Origin: Dipteris shenzhenensis
Lineage: Eukaryota > Polypodiophyta > Polypodiopsida > Gleicheniales
Strand: one strand, 5' to 3'
Assembly (NCBI GenBank): GCA_047967505.1
Contig: CM106540.1
Length of the DNA stretch: 64,000 bases
Shown: one piece after another, positions 30,365 to 40,600 of the stretch
Position numbering within the stretch: position 1 is the first letter of the stretch
Layout: every line of letters begins with the position of its first letter
Program-made: the position numbers and the translations under genes
The notes under the pieces: generated by a model
Told to the model about the DNA's origin: nothing
The model's input: the letters and a program-made list of their open reading frames with translations, nothing else
The model's database searches: none

Positions 30365-33200
30365 GCTCCATATCCTCTACTGCCACTAGTCCAAGCATGC
30401 ATCTAAGTGTGGTCATCTTCACAACCGGAGAGAATATCTCATCAAAGTCCACACCCTTCTCTTGCTTGAACCCTTTAGCAACCAAACGGGCCTTGTACCT
30501 AGGCACATCATCACCTGTGACCTTCATTTTGTAGACCCATTTACATGGCAATGCTTTCTTTCCATGTGGCAAAGAAACCAAGTCCCAAGTCTTATTCTTC
30601 ATAAGTGAACTCATCTCTGATTGCATAGCATACTCCCACTTGCGTTGATCCTCACGCATCATAGCCTCTCTATAGCAAGAAGGCTCCCCGCAATCAGTAA
30701 GCATCACATAGTCTACCCCTGGAACAAACCTATCAGGCGGTCTAGACACTCTAGATGATCTTCTCAAGGGCATTTCAGCTTGCTGTCCCACTTGCATATC
30801 AGCCACATTTGGCTCATCATTTCCACCAATAGATGATCCATCATCTACCCTTGATTGTATACCTGTGGGAGTACTTGGTTGTACCATTTCTTGCACATTT
30901 GGTGCATGGACAGCTTGCTGTCTATCAACAGATGCAGGTGGATTCACATCTTGGAAAGTGATTCTCCTCATTTCCACATCCCTCATGGGTGCCTTATGCA
31001 TCTTCTTCTCATTGAAGACCACATCATGGCTGCGTATGATCTTCTTTGCTTCTGGATCCCAGAGACGATAGCCCATCTCTCCACTTTCACCATAACCTAG
31101 AAAGATGCATTTCCTAGACTTAGGATCTAGCTTCTTTCGAAGCTCTTTTGGCACATGTGCATATGCCTCACACCCAAATATACGCAAATGAGAGTAAGAG
31201 GGCTTCTTGCCACTCCACGCCTCTTCAGGAATACCACCATCCAAACTCTTACTAGGTGATCTATTGATCACATGCACTGCAGTCTTCATTGCCTCAGCCC
31301 AAAAACCACTAGAAAGACTTGCATTGGAAAGCATGCATTGCAACCTTTCTTGAATGGTACGGTTCATCTTTTCTGCAACTGGATTTTGCTCTGGAGTACG
31401 AGGGGATGTGAGCTCCCTCTTAATCCCACGTGTATCACAGAAATGCTGAAAGTCATGAGAGAGATACTCTCCACCATTGTCAGTCTGTAGGCATTTAAGC
31501 GTTCTACCTGACTGATTCTCAACCAAGGCCATCCATTTCTGAAATACCTGGAACACATCACTCTTCCGAGCTATAGCATAAGCCCACACTTTCCTAGTTG
31601 CATCATCAATGAATGTCACATAGTATTCAGCCCCGCCTAATGATCGTGTAGGCATGGGACCACATACGTCTGAATGCACCAAATCAAGCTTTTCAAACTC
31701 TTTCTTTCCCCTTCTTTTATGGGCTGATTTAGTCTGCTTTCCATAGAGACAATGCTCACAAAATTCAAAATCAGAGAAACTCAAATGCGGTACATAACCC
31801 AAACGGCATAAGAGTTTCATTCCATTCTGGCTCATGTGCCCCAACCTGCAATGCCACAAAGAAGTGCTTGGCTGCTCGGTTATTGCAACAACATGATCAA
31901 ATACCCCTGATACATGTAAGGGATACAAAGTCCCACACTTGGCACCCCTGGCCAAAAGCATAGAGCCCTTCTGAATTTTCCAACTCTGAAAGCCAAAAGT
32001 GGTGTGAAAACCAGCATCATCTAGCTGACCCACTGAAATAAGACTCTTGGTCAGCTTAGGCACATGTCTCACATGTTTCAAAACAAATGCAGACCCATTT
32101 GCAAAAGAAAACTTTATGTCACCTGCTCCCACTATGTCACATGCATAGTCATTTCCAAGATGCACACAACCTGTCTTTCCACTATCATAAGTGGAGAACC
32201 ATTCCCTATGGGGAGTAACATGGAATGAAGCACCAGAATCCAAAATCCAATCCTGGGAATATGCATCATCTGAAGTGGTAAGCAACTCTGCAGATAAACT
32301 AGACATGAAGAGAACATCATTGTCACTATCATGTGTGACTGCATTGATCTCCTCGATCTTCACTTTTCCTTTGTCCTCCCTTGGACTCTCTTCGTTTTGA
32401 TTTGCACCCCAATTTGCATTCTTTTTCTTATCCTTTTGCTCTCTTTTCAGCTTGTAGCAATCCTTTTTCATATGGCCCTTCTTGCCACAGTGGTAACACT
32501 CAATGTTTCATGCCTTGGATTTGCTACGAGACTTCCCTCTTTCTTGGGACTTCCCCCTGAACTGTGATCTGCCCCTTTGCACATTTAAGGCTGCATCCTG
32601 CTTGTTGCCATCCATAGACTTCCGTCTAATCTCCTCGGCCAACAAGCTACCCACAACATCATCAAATTTCAGTACTCCACCAGGTGCAGAGTTACTGACA
32701 GGTGTACAGAAGGTATCCCATGAGGATGGCAATGAACATAAGAGAAATATTGCCTTAGTCTCCGCATCAAAATTCATTTTCTGAGCCTGAAGCTGGCTGA
32801 AAATAATATTGAATTCATTCAAGTGAGAAGCAATGGAGACCCCTTCCTTCATCTGCAGCTCAAACAACCTCTTCATGAGGTAAACTTTATTAGAGGCAGT
32901 TTCCTTTTCATAAGTGGCACACAGTTTCTTCCACAAATCTTCTGTAGTCTGCTCATTTACTACTGTGAAATAAACTGACTCTGCAAGATGAAGTCTAATA
33001 GTAGACTTTGCTAATGCATCCAACTCATTCCAATCATCCTCAGACATATTTGCAGGCTTAGCTTCAATCCCTGCCAAGGGTTTAATCTGCTTCTTTTAAA
33101 TAAGCACATCCCTTATCTGTTCTTTCCACAAAGAAAAGTTTGTCCCATCAAACTTTTTAATGCTGAAAAACTCCTTTTCAGGCATGGAAGAGGATGCCAT
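30365..33200 (-). pseudogene. Copia B gag-pol 5' half: gag, zinc knuckle, protease, integrase, RT fingers
   Basis: From the ATG at 33200: 'FFSIKKFDGTNFSLWKEQIR' (Gag start), TAA at 33096-33098, then a long Gag body (LAESVYFTVVNEQTTEDLW, 'LKFDDVVGSLLAEEIRRK'). A TGA at 32508-32510 falls just before the zinc knuckle CYHCGKKGHMKKDC. The frame is then open for over 700 codons. It carries protease 'WILDSGASFHVTP'; GAG-pre-integrase 'LWHCRLGHMSQNGM'; integrase with DLVHSDVCGPMPTRSLGG, LQTDNGGEYLSHDF and 'TPEQNPVAEKMNRTIQE' (D,D,E present); and reverse transcriptase 'CKWVYKMKV', 'YKARLVAKGFKQEKGVDFDE' up to 'VAVEDMEL', where the DNA transposon interrupts it. Apart from two stops and the insertion it looks intact. 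Confidence 0.93.
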
Positions 33201-34625
33201 GATGCAAATAAAGCAAAATCCCAAATGCTAGTGCCTGCAAGAGAGAATCACACCAAATACCAGGTGCACCCAAATGTGTATGCCACAATAGAGTGAAATA
33301 TCACCAAAATTCAAAGCTCAAAGCATCAAAAGATGCATCTGACTCATGTGCATATACTATGCATCCATATGAGCAAATCTGGCCCAAAAGAAAATGCCAA
33401 TAAGTGCCAAATGACTCAAGCATAAACACTGTCCACTGGCATATGCATCAATAATGTCTCATCCAAGAGAGCATAGCACTATCAGTGCATCACCTGCAAT
33501 GTTTCAAAGCTGTCCCTCAGCATAAAATAGCATCCATGTGCAAAGCGTCCATAAAAAATAGCATCCCACAAGGCAATTTGGGCCTATCAGCGCATCCAAC
33601 AAGGACCGCAATGCATCCAAATGGCCTATAAATCATCCACTGCAACCCAATGCATACCACGAATGAGCGCACACTGCTCAAACTGCAACCAGAGTGATCT
33701 GCATAAGGTATGCTCAAGAAATCATAGTCCCACGGTAATGAGCGCTACTGAAAATAGAACCTGAGATGCTTCAAAACATGGGCGCCATTGCATAATCGGA
33801 CTCAGCAAGAAAATCTGCAAATATCTCTCTTCTGCCAGAACTCCAAAATCCCAACCGATGAATGAGAAATGGGAGTCAACACTTATCCACTGCCATGTGG
33901 CATAAATCTAAGGTTTCAAAACCTTAGCATGAAAAATGCATAACAGAGAGACGAAATCGAATACACAGAGATTTATAACTCTGAAAATCCTCCACCGAAT
34001 CACGCAAGAACTGATAGGTAGGGGTTTTTGGGTGTCCGGAACGCAATGGGACAGACGGTTTTGGAAACCGTGGCCTCAATCACTAGGTCCAACACACGGA
34101 CTGAAAAACGTTTTTGGAAACAGAGCTATCTGTAAACTCCACCGGAGTGCGAATGATGAGCAACATAGAAGTTTTAGGACCTCCTGAGTCCACCGGAACT
34201 GACAGATCTGCAAATGGTTGCTCCAAACTTGAGTTCCAACACCCGGGCAAAAAACGCAGGAATTGACACAGTGAGTCAGAAATCCAATGAAATGATCCCA
34301 GATTCAAGAATGAAGGTGTTTCCAAGCTCCTGAAGTAATGTGGACACCAAAAGCAACCAATAGTTGCCTCTACAAGTCAATACGGAGTCTCTGTCATCGA
34401 ACGGAACAGGGAAAAGCTCAAAAAACGACTTTTTCTTTGAAAGCTCTTAACAGGCTCTCAAAACCACTTCGCAAAGCCAAAGTGACTTTTCCAAAGGTTC
34501 CTCCAAGGTCTCTGCACACTCGGATGCAAGTAAAGTCACCCACAAAGCTTCCCACAAAGCTTCTCCTTCCTCTCACAGAGCTGCTGAGCTTCAAGCATTC
34601 ACGCACGCTCAGCTAGATCACCCGG
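33201..34625 (-). other. Copia B long leader (5' untranslated)
   Basis: About 1.4 kb between the primer site and the gag ATG, without recognisable coding content. This is long for a copia leader. The short open frames here appear random. Confidence 0.6.
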
Positions 34626-34637
34626 GCTCTGATACCA
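34626..34637 (-). other. Copia B primer-binding site
   Basis: Minus-strand TGGTATCAGAGC lies two bases inside the 5' LTR. It complements the 3' end of initiator methionine tRNA, the usual copia primer. Confidence 0.92.
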
Positions 34638-34639
34638 GT

Positions 34640-34820
34640 TGAGAGTGCTCTCAACGGAAGCAAGAACGGAAGAGGGAGAGAGAGCGAGAGAGAGAGACAG
34701 AGAGCCACACAAGTTTTGGTGGGTGCAGAACCACCCTAATCTTCTTTTTCATTCATTTATATATGTGTTTGAGTATTGTACATAACTGGGGTTAAGGCAC
34801 AGTGACCTTTGACCCCCACA
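34640..34820 (-). repeat. Copia B 5' LTR
   Basis: 181 bp, one difference from 14649-14829; followed by the CTTAC duplication at 34821-34825. Confidence 0.95.
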
Positions 34821-34825
34821 CTTAC
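34821..34825. repeat. Target-site duplication of copia B (right)
   Basis: CTTAC, matching 14644-14648. Confidence 0.92.
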
Positions 34826-35176
34826 CTCTTCAAATTGTTGGCAAAGTTCCAATGCTTGTTGATGTCATGGAATCAAGTCTTCGCTCCGCACCTTCCACCT
34901 TCCACTAACTTGTTCACACACGAGTTGAGAATCTCCTTGCACCTCAAGTTACTTGATGCGATATTCTTGTGCCTTTCATAGCCCAAAAATGAATGCCGAG
35001 TACTCAGCTTGGTTGCAAGTACTTGCTGGTGTAGACTTGCTATAACAATACACCTCACCCCCTAGTGAAGTGAGCTTCACACCCACACCAGCAACCTTGG
35101 TCAAAGGTTTGTATGCACCATCAAATTGGAGGAGCCAAGATGTTATCACACCAAGACTAAAATCTGGACATCCCAA
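34826..35176 (-). pseudogene. Gypsy additional RNase H-like domain, N-terminal part
   Basis: Minus strand: 'WLLQFDGAYKPLTKVAGVGV' and TCNQAEYSAFIFGL match the RVT_3/archaeal-type RNase H (FDGA first Asp, NQAEY second acidic residue). Further on LEVQGDSQLVCEQVSGRWKV supplies the third acidic residue (GDSQLV), after two in-frame stops. The domain ends at FEEV at the copia insertion and resumes at 14643. It lies upstream of the zinc knuckle and protease. In Tat-lineage gypsy elements the extra RNase H is described next to the polymerase and integrase, so this position is odd. Confidence 0.78.
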
Positions 35177-35369
35177 GTTTCTTGGTAGTCCAAGATAGGT
35201 AGAAGGAGAGGGTGGGGAGAATTCAATACTTGAGCAAGATGTTCAGCACCAAATAAACTTGCAATCCTTTGTTGATAGTTTATCTTTGGACAAAAAAGAA
35301 TTACAACTTGAAGCTCAAAATGAGGCACAAAAGGTTGATTAGGTACAAAGGGATTCCTTGGTTGAAACA
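35177..35369 (-). pseudogene. Gypsy linker before the RNase H-like domain
   Basis: Frameshifted minus-strand sequence ('YQQRIASLFGAEHLAQVLN', 'NPFVPNQPFVPHFE') without recognised domain, connecting the upstream ORF with the RNase H-like domain. Confidence 0.4.
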
Positions 35370-35813
35370 TTACCAACCATAGCCGAGCCCTAGAAACCTT
35401 TGTAATGAGATCGAGAAGAAATCATTCAAGATGAGCTTATCCACAGGAATTAATAAGCAGATGCACCAAATCTCCCCCCAAGCTTGGGGAGCATCCCACC
35501 CTTCGAAGAATGTCACCCTTTTAATTACCTCCGATGCAACAAGTAGCTCGATCACTGCACAATGAGTAGAATTGAAATCAAATTCCTCCCAGTGTATCAC
35601 TAATTCTTCACCTTGAATCATCCATGGTGTATCATCCCACCCATCATCTCCTTGAACAATGCATTGTACAATCAGTTGTTGCAGATCGACATGAAGATCA
35701 AGAAAGAGATCTCGCCAATTGGTAGCCATAATGAGTGGAGGACCAAGCACCAAATCCTTGAACTCGTCGAGAAGTGACATAATATCCACCCTCCTCGTGT
35801 GGCATGCATCCAA
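35370..35813 (-). CDS. Unrecognised ORF at the 5' end of the gypsy element
   Basis: A 147-codon minus-strand frame starting MDACHTRRVDIMSLLDEFKD. It is Trp-, Asp- and Leu-rich, with 'WDDTPWMIQGEELVIHWEEF' and 'VTFFEGWDAPQAWGEIWCIC'. It is not a retrotransposon Gag capsid domain that I recognise. Its position after the leader and before the RNase H-like domain is where Gag should be. It may be a divergent structural protein, a captured sequence or a frame remnant. Function unknown. Confidence 0.4.
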   Translation of the reverse strand: MDACHTRRVDIMSLLDEFKDLVLGPPLIMATNWRDLFLDLHVDLQQLIVQCIVQGDDGWDDTPWMIQGEELVIHWEEFDFNSTHCAVIELLVASEVIKRVTFFEGWDAPQAWGEIWCICLLIPVDKLILNDFFSISLQRFLGLGYGW

Positions 35814-35978
35814 CGAGTGAACTTGAAAAAGTTTAGAATCTATGATCTAGTATCAGATATGGATAGAGCACATGAAATGAAGTACTTTTGCTTTTTACAA
35901 CAAGAGGAAACTCCCTACGGTTAGAGAGTTACAATTCATGAGATTTCACCATATAAGCAATATCTTTACACTTTATCG
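35814..35978 (-). other. Gypsy leader, proximal part
   Basis: Non-coding on the minus strand; no distinct signal. Confidence 0.35.
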
Positions 35979-35979
35979 C

Positions 35980-36080
35980 TTCCTATTTGCTGGCCCATTG
36001 GTAAGTCTTCTTTTGGTGACTGGGGAGGTCTTGGGTTCGATTCGCACTCCTTAACAAAAAGAGAGGAGAGGAGAGGAGAA
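35980..36080 (+). mobile_element. tRNA-derived SINE-like segment inside gypsy leader
   Basis: TGGCCCATTGGT (35991-36002) fits an internal pol III A box and GGTTCGATTCG (36034-36044) a B box, about 32 bp apart. They are followed by an AACAAAAAGAGAGG-type purine tail. This is the arrangement of a tRNA-derived SINE head. No flanking duplication could be set, and no cloverleaf is complete enough for a real tRNA gene. Confidence 0.5.
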
Positions 36081-36085
36081 GAGAA

Positions 36086-36290
36086 GAGGAAGAGGATAGG
36101 GGCGTGAGATCTTTTGCAAGGGCCCAAAAAATCATGCAGGTGCACCAGAAGACGCAAGAACTCAGAAAACAGTCATGATTTGTGACCGAGGAAGAGGATA
36201 GGGGCATGAGATCTATTGCAAGAGCTTGAAAAGTCACGCAAGTGCACTACAAGATGTAGGAACTCAGAAAACAGTCACGATTCGTGATTT
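36086..36290 (+). repeat. 102-bp tandem duplication in gypsy leader
   Basis: Two units beginning GAGGAAGAGGATAGGGGC (about 36086 and 36188) run through 'GCAAGAACTCAGAAAACAGTC' variants. Second unit diverges at scattered sites. Confidence 0.75.
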
Positions 36291-36603
36291 GTCCATGACG
36301 TGCAGATGCGCTAGCTACAACCAGGGGATGTGTGGGTGTTACAAATGCACATGAGCGGTTTTGCAGGTGCGGTTGACTAGAAGATGCATGGCACTATGTA
36401 GGAAGTGTAGGCTAAAGGCATAGAAATTGAGAAGTTTTGTAGCTATAGAGACGGAGAACTACAAGCAGAAGATACATAAATTGGAGGCACAGAAGCAAAG
36501 AACCGCACATGGAAGGTGCTGCAGAACTACACCCAGCCATAGGAGCAACGAATTTTACACCACTAGCCATGGAGATTTTGATCCCAGCAGCCACACTAGT
36601 TCT

Positions 36604-37604
36604 ATTAACTAGAAAAGAATTCGAGGCATGATGCTAGATGCAAGGCATGGTGACACTCGAGGGCCATAGAGGAAAAGGGAACATGAGGGAAGAAGCATTA
36701 ACATAGGTGGGGGAAAAAAGTATTAAGAAGGGTGGGAATGAAGAGAGGGACTATGCCACAAGGGGGAAGGGAGAGGGGGAAGAGGAGCATGTACATGATG
36801 GGAGGTGGAATGTAGAGATGGAGACATTAAGGGAAGAGAGTCATGCTTTATTTGAAAGGAAGGATGGGGGGGGGAAATCAAAGTACTAGTTAGGTGGCTT
36901 AACAAGAATGAGTGTGTTCCATCAAGGAATAGCCCCCTCCTTTTATAGCCAAGAGAGGGGGTCTCTCCCAATAAATGCATCCTCCCACATGCATGGTGTG
37001 TGTGGAAGAGTGTCCCATGTGGGCTAGGCGATTATGCACTCTCAATTGTGGACAACCCTTTGCCTCATTTTTCCACATACATCAACCCCCATATCCCAAG
37101 TCTAAGATACTCCCTTGGCCTCTTTCCAATTTTATAATATATTCAAACATCTAGGAGGACAAGTGGAGGGTTGGCACAAGGAATCTTGCCACCTCATCCT
37201 ACTTTCCCATTATTTAACTTGCATTCTTGGACTTTCTACACCCCCCCCCACATGGGCCTATCCTAAATGGAGGGAATAATCCAATATAATATCCATCTCT
37301 ACCTATTTTATATTACTTCTCCCATGGTCCTTGGGCCATATCTCACTAAATGCAGGCATGGGACTGCCTAGGTGGAGGGTGGTGCATGGAGGACCCATAC
37401 CACCTTATCATTTTATATTATTACTACCATGGATTATGTACAACACACCTTATGGGTCCTCTTACATGGAAGGGTGGCACATGGTCATGCCTTGCCACCT
37501 CAACCCTGGGCCTTAGGCACACCATATTTTATTATACTATTGCCACACATACAAGCACACAAACATATTTATGCCTTTTACTTTGGTCAAATTTACCCAT
37601 AACA
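36604..37604 (-). repeat. Gypsy 5' LTR
   Basis: Direct repeat of 9506-10508. On the minus strand it begins TGTTATGGGTAAATTTG and runs to ...CTAGTTAAT, an unusual end in place of ...CA. The GTGGT duplication follows at 37605-37609. The candidate primer site just inside (minus TGGCTGCTGGGATC) is not one I can match to a tRNA. Confidence 0.85.
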
Positions 37605-37609
37605 GTGGT
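37605..37609. repeat. Target-site duplication of gypsy element (right)
   Basis: GTGGT, matching 9501-9505. Confidence 0.8.
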
Positions 37610-40600
37610 TGTAGCAAAAGAGAGAGAGAGAGAGAGTGGTAAAAGGAATAAAGTTGGCCCTCCCTTCAAAAGGTGACTTGTATAAAGGGCAAAGTGGTTG
37701 ATTTTGGTCATCATTATTGTATGCAACCTTTGAGAAATACAAGCTGTCTTCTTGCTCATGTGTTGAGATTGAGGTTTGCTTGCTCTCCTTGTTTCCTTTT
37801 GGTGTTTGCCATGATCCTCCTTCACCTTCTCCCTCCCATTCCCTTCTTCCCTTTGCCTCCTCTTTCTCTTTCTCTCCCCCTTCTTCTCAGTGAAAACCCC
37901 ATTGCAACAATTCGGTAGGCACTTGAGTGACACGAGTGAAGGCTTCACTATGCAATGCTCCCAGAAGGAGTAGCACAAGAGTGAGGAGCTCTATTAGCAC
38001 ACTTCCAGCATCCCCATGACATGTGTATCTCCGCTAAACAACTCAGAAAACATCAACCAAACATAGGGAATTCATAAAAATCCCAAACTGCCAAATCTTT
38101 ACACCTTATGAGTAAGTAAACAACAATATTTACACATAGCTATATATACAATGATATAATTGTAATAGCAACAAAATATACCTCTCTCTCAATTGCAGTT
38201 AGTTTGAGTATACACAATGTAGCAACCAAAGTTTGTTTCAGATAAATGGCATACAAATGAATCTAAAAATGCCACACTCCAAGATTTAAAGAAGAAGAAT
38301 CATAGATCATTGGCAATGCATTGTTTGTGTAACAACCAAAATTTAAACTTAACAAAGTCACGGGTCTTCTAACATAGCCAGAGCATGCAAAATAACACAT
38401 GTTTTCTTGACTGGTAAAATGCACACGGCCATGTCTTAACACGAATGCATAACATGGGAAAAGGATTACAGAAAAAGCTACCAGGAAGAGCCCAATATTA
38501 ATCTATCTACAAATGGCCAACCAAAAATATTGATGCCCATTCTATATTCCCAATTCTCCACAAATTTGTGCAATTTCTGCACTCGCTCTACATGCACTTG
38601 TAGTGAGAGAACCTACTATTCCCACAGAGAACGTTGCAAACATATTTTAAGTCACATGTAAGCAATAAAACATGATGAATGAAAAAAGACAACATGATGA
38701 TGAATACCTTCAACATAAGCTTTTCAAGCCACCGCTTGGAATGGTTAAAGAGCTTTGTGTCTTTGTTCATTCGTAGAGTGTTTCAACAATTCAAGTTTCA
38801 TAGAAGGTTTTCTACCAACTAAAACCATAAGAGGAGAACTACATATTGATAGAGGCCATGTCTCTTTGCACCTCTTATGTTCGTTTGGTTCTACAAATGC
38901 AAAGCAAAAAAATAAACGAGCGATGTACTCAAATAAAGAACGTTGAATTTGAAGATTGTGCAGGAGATGCAATGCCCAATATTGACAATCCAAATGACCA
39001 ATGTCATCAAATACAACATGGAAGATTTCATACAAACATACCTTTCATGCCTGACATTGCATCGTTGTCCATCTCCACCGAATTTTCACCATCTACACAA
39101 ATTGTGAGAAGCGATGCTAGGAACATGCAATCATTTTCATCATCTCTGTATGTAAAGTTCGAATTGGGAGGAGTGACGCTGAGAACATGACTCCAAATAC
39201 AATCCTGAAGATTGCACCTCCACACATGAAAACCAATCAGAATATCAAATTGAATCAACCGAATAAATTTGAACAAAAAAGAGAATTAAACAAACCCTTG
39301 TGAAAGGTATTGTTTCTAGTATCCCATAGAAATCGGAGACCCTGAGCATGCATAGCGCCGCATGCACCATTTGCTCACCAACCAGTGCCATGAAGAGACT
39401 TATCAACAAATGCCCAATCTCAATCGCTCCAGCCATGCACACTTAATCATGTGCTAATTTTGCAAGCTTTGCATGCACCCTTTCAGTTGATTTTGTTGCA
39501 GAACTAGGTTAATTGTCTTCACATGCATCATTGCAGCCAATTTTATCATAGACCCACCTTAGGGCTTGCATTCACAATATTAGGCCTATTGACCAATACA
39601 AAATTCATGAATAAAAATAAGCAAAAATCTTGAATTTTACCCATCTACAAGAAGAAGCCTTCACTAAGGCCTACATATATTAGCAATTAGGGTGTTTATA
39701 CATTGCAGGCCACAAAATGCATTTGGACCATGGGTGGGATGTGGGCAAAAAATCTTGCCCATCCATCAACCTTGGGCATGGCCACGGGCGAACAAATGTG
39801 TGAAAACCCTTAGTTTTCCTCACGTGGCAATGTCATTGCACAATTAACCTAAGTAAAGAATGTCACTATGCAAAGTCAACAAGAATAACCTAAGGTGCAA
39901 AAAATTAAGGCTGCAAAAGAGTCTAGGAGCTAGTAAGGTGACAGAATAGTCTCAAAGTTGGTAAGGTGGCAGAACAATCTCAAAGATGGCACTTATAAAT
40001 ATGTGGTTGAGGGGAGTAATGAGAGGAGTTGAGCAGGAGGTGAGGAGAGGAGTGTGAGGGAAGAGGCAATGGGGGGGGGGAATATATACTTTTTAGCATG
40101 GGCTGTGAAGGGAGGGAGAGGAGGAGCAAAGGAGGGATAAAGTGAGAGGGTGATGGAGTTGGAGGTTGAGAGGTGAGGAGAGTAGGTAGGGAGAGGTGGG
40201 GCAACCAAAAACCTTCCACCTAAGCCACCACAGCCAAAAACCTTGAAGTGCCATATCCAATTCTTTCAAGCTACCTTTTGCCATAGCCCTCTTCCCTCTC
40301 ACGCAACCTCCGACCTAAACATCCTAAATTTTTTTTCAAAAAATTATGAATGCGTTGCGATTGATTGGAGATGGAAATCCTGTGGTTTGTTAGTTCTTGA
40401 TTTTTGAAATCAAATGACCCATTTACAAGGATTGAAACTCTTTTTGTGAATTTTCACTTATAATTTAAAAAAAATAATTAAGTTATGTGTTTCAAATTAT
40501 CATTTATGGAAATCATCTTATAACAAGGTGAAATTTTCACGAGGCCTGTTGAAGGAGATTTGACCAACTCACCCTTAGATCATGCCAACATCATTCTTAG

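Larger units (their letters stand above)
14649..34820 (-). mobile_element. Ty1-copia element B (middle level of nest)
   Basis: A complete LTR element on the minus strand. The 181-bp LTRs (14649-14829 and 34640-34820) differ at only one base, with TG...CA ends and a CTTAC duplication. Inside the 5' LTR is a tRNA-Met-type primer site (34626-34637). The gag-pol frame runs 33200-30365 and resumes at 16107-14883, split by the 14.2-kb DNA transposon. Without that insert it is about 5.9 kb, a normal copia length. Lesions visible are two in-frame stops in gag plus the insertion. The near-identical LTRs indicate a recent integration. Confidence 0.95.
9506..37604 (-). mobile_element. Ty3-gypsy LTR retrotransposon (outermost level of nest)
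   Basis: The element is bounded by two about 1-kb direct repeats (9506-10508 and 36604-37604) and a GTGGT duplication. The minus-strand order is: leader, unknown ORF (35813-35370), RNase H-like domain (35176-34826 continuing at 14643), Gln/Pro-rich and zinc-knuckle region, protease, reverse transcriptase, RNase H, integrase. It is split by the copia insertion with its CTTAC duplication (14644-14648 / 34821-34825). Without nested material it is about 7.9 kb. The LTRs differ at many sites (5 in the first 68 bases), so it is older than the copia insert. Frames are broken throughout. Confidence 0.88.

Noticed and set aside
36031-36050. A functional tRNA gene around the B box
   Set aside because: No acceptor or anticodon stems pair; only the internal promoter boxes are recognisable, so SINE-like is the better call.
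38745-39442. Cluster of short open frames that might be a host gene
   Set aside because: No recognisable domain, no consistent splice sites and overlapping frames on both strands.
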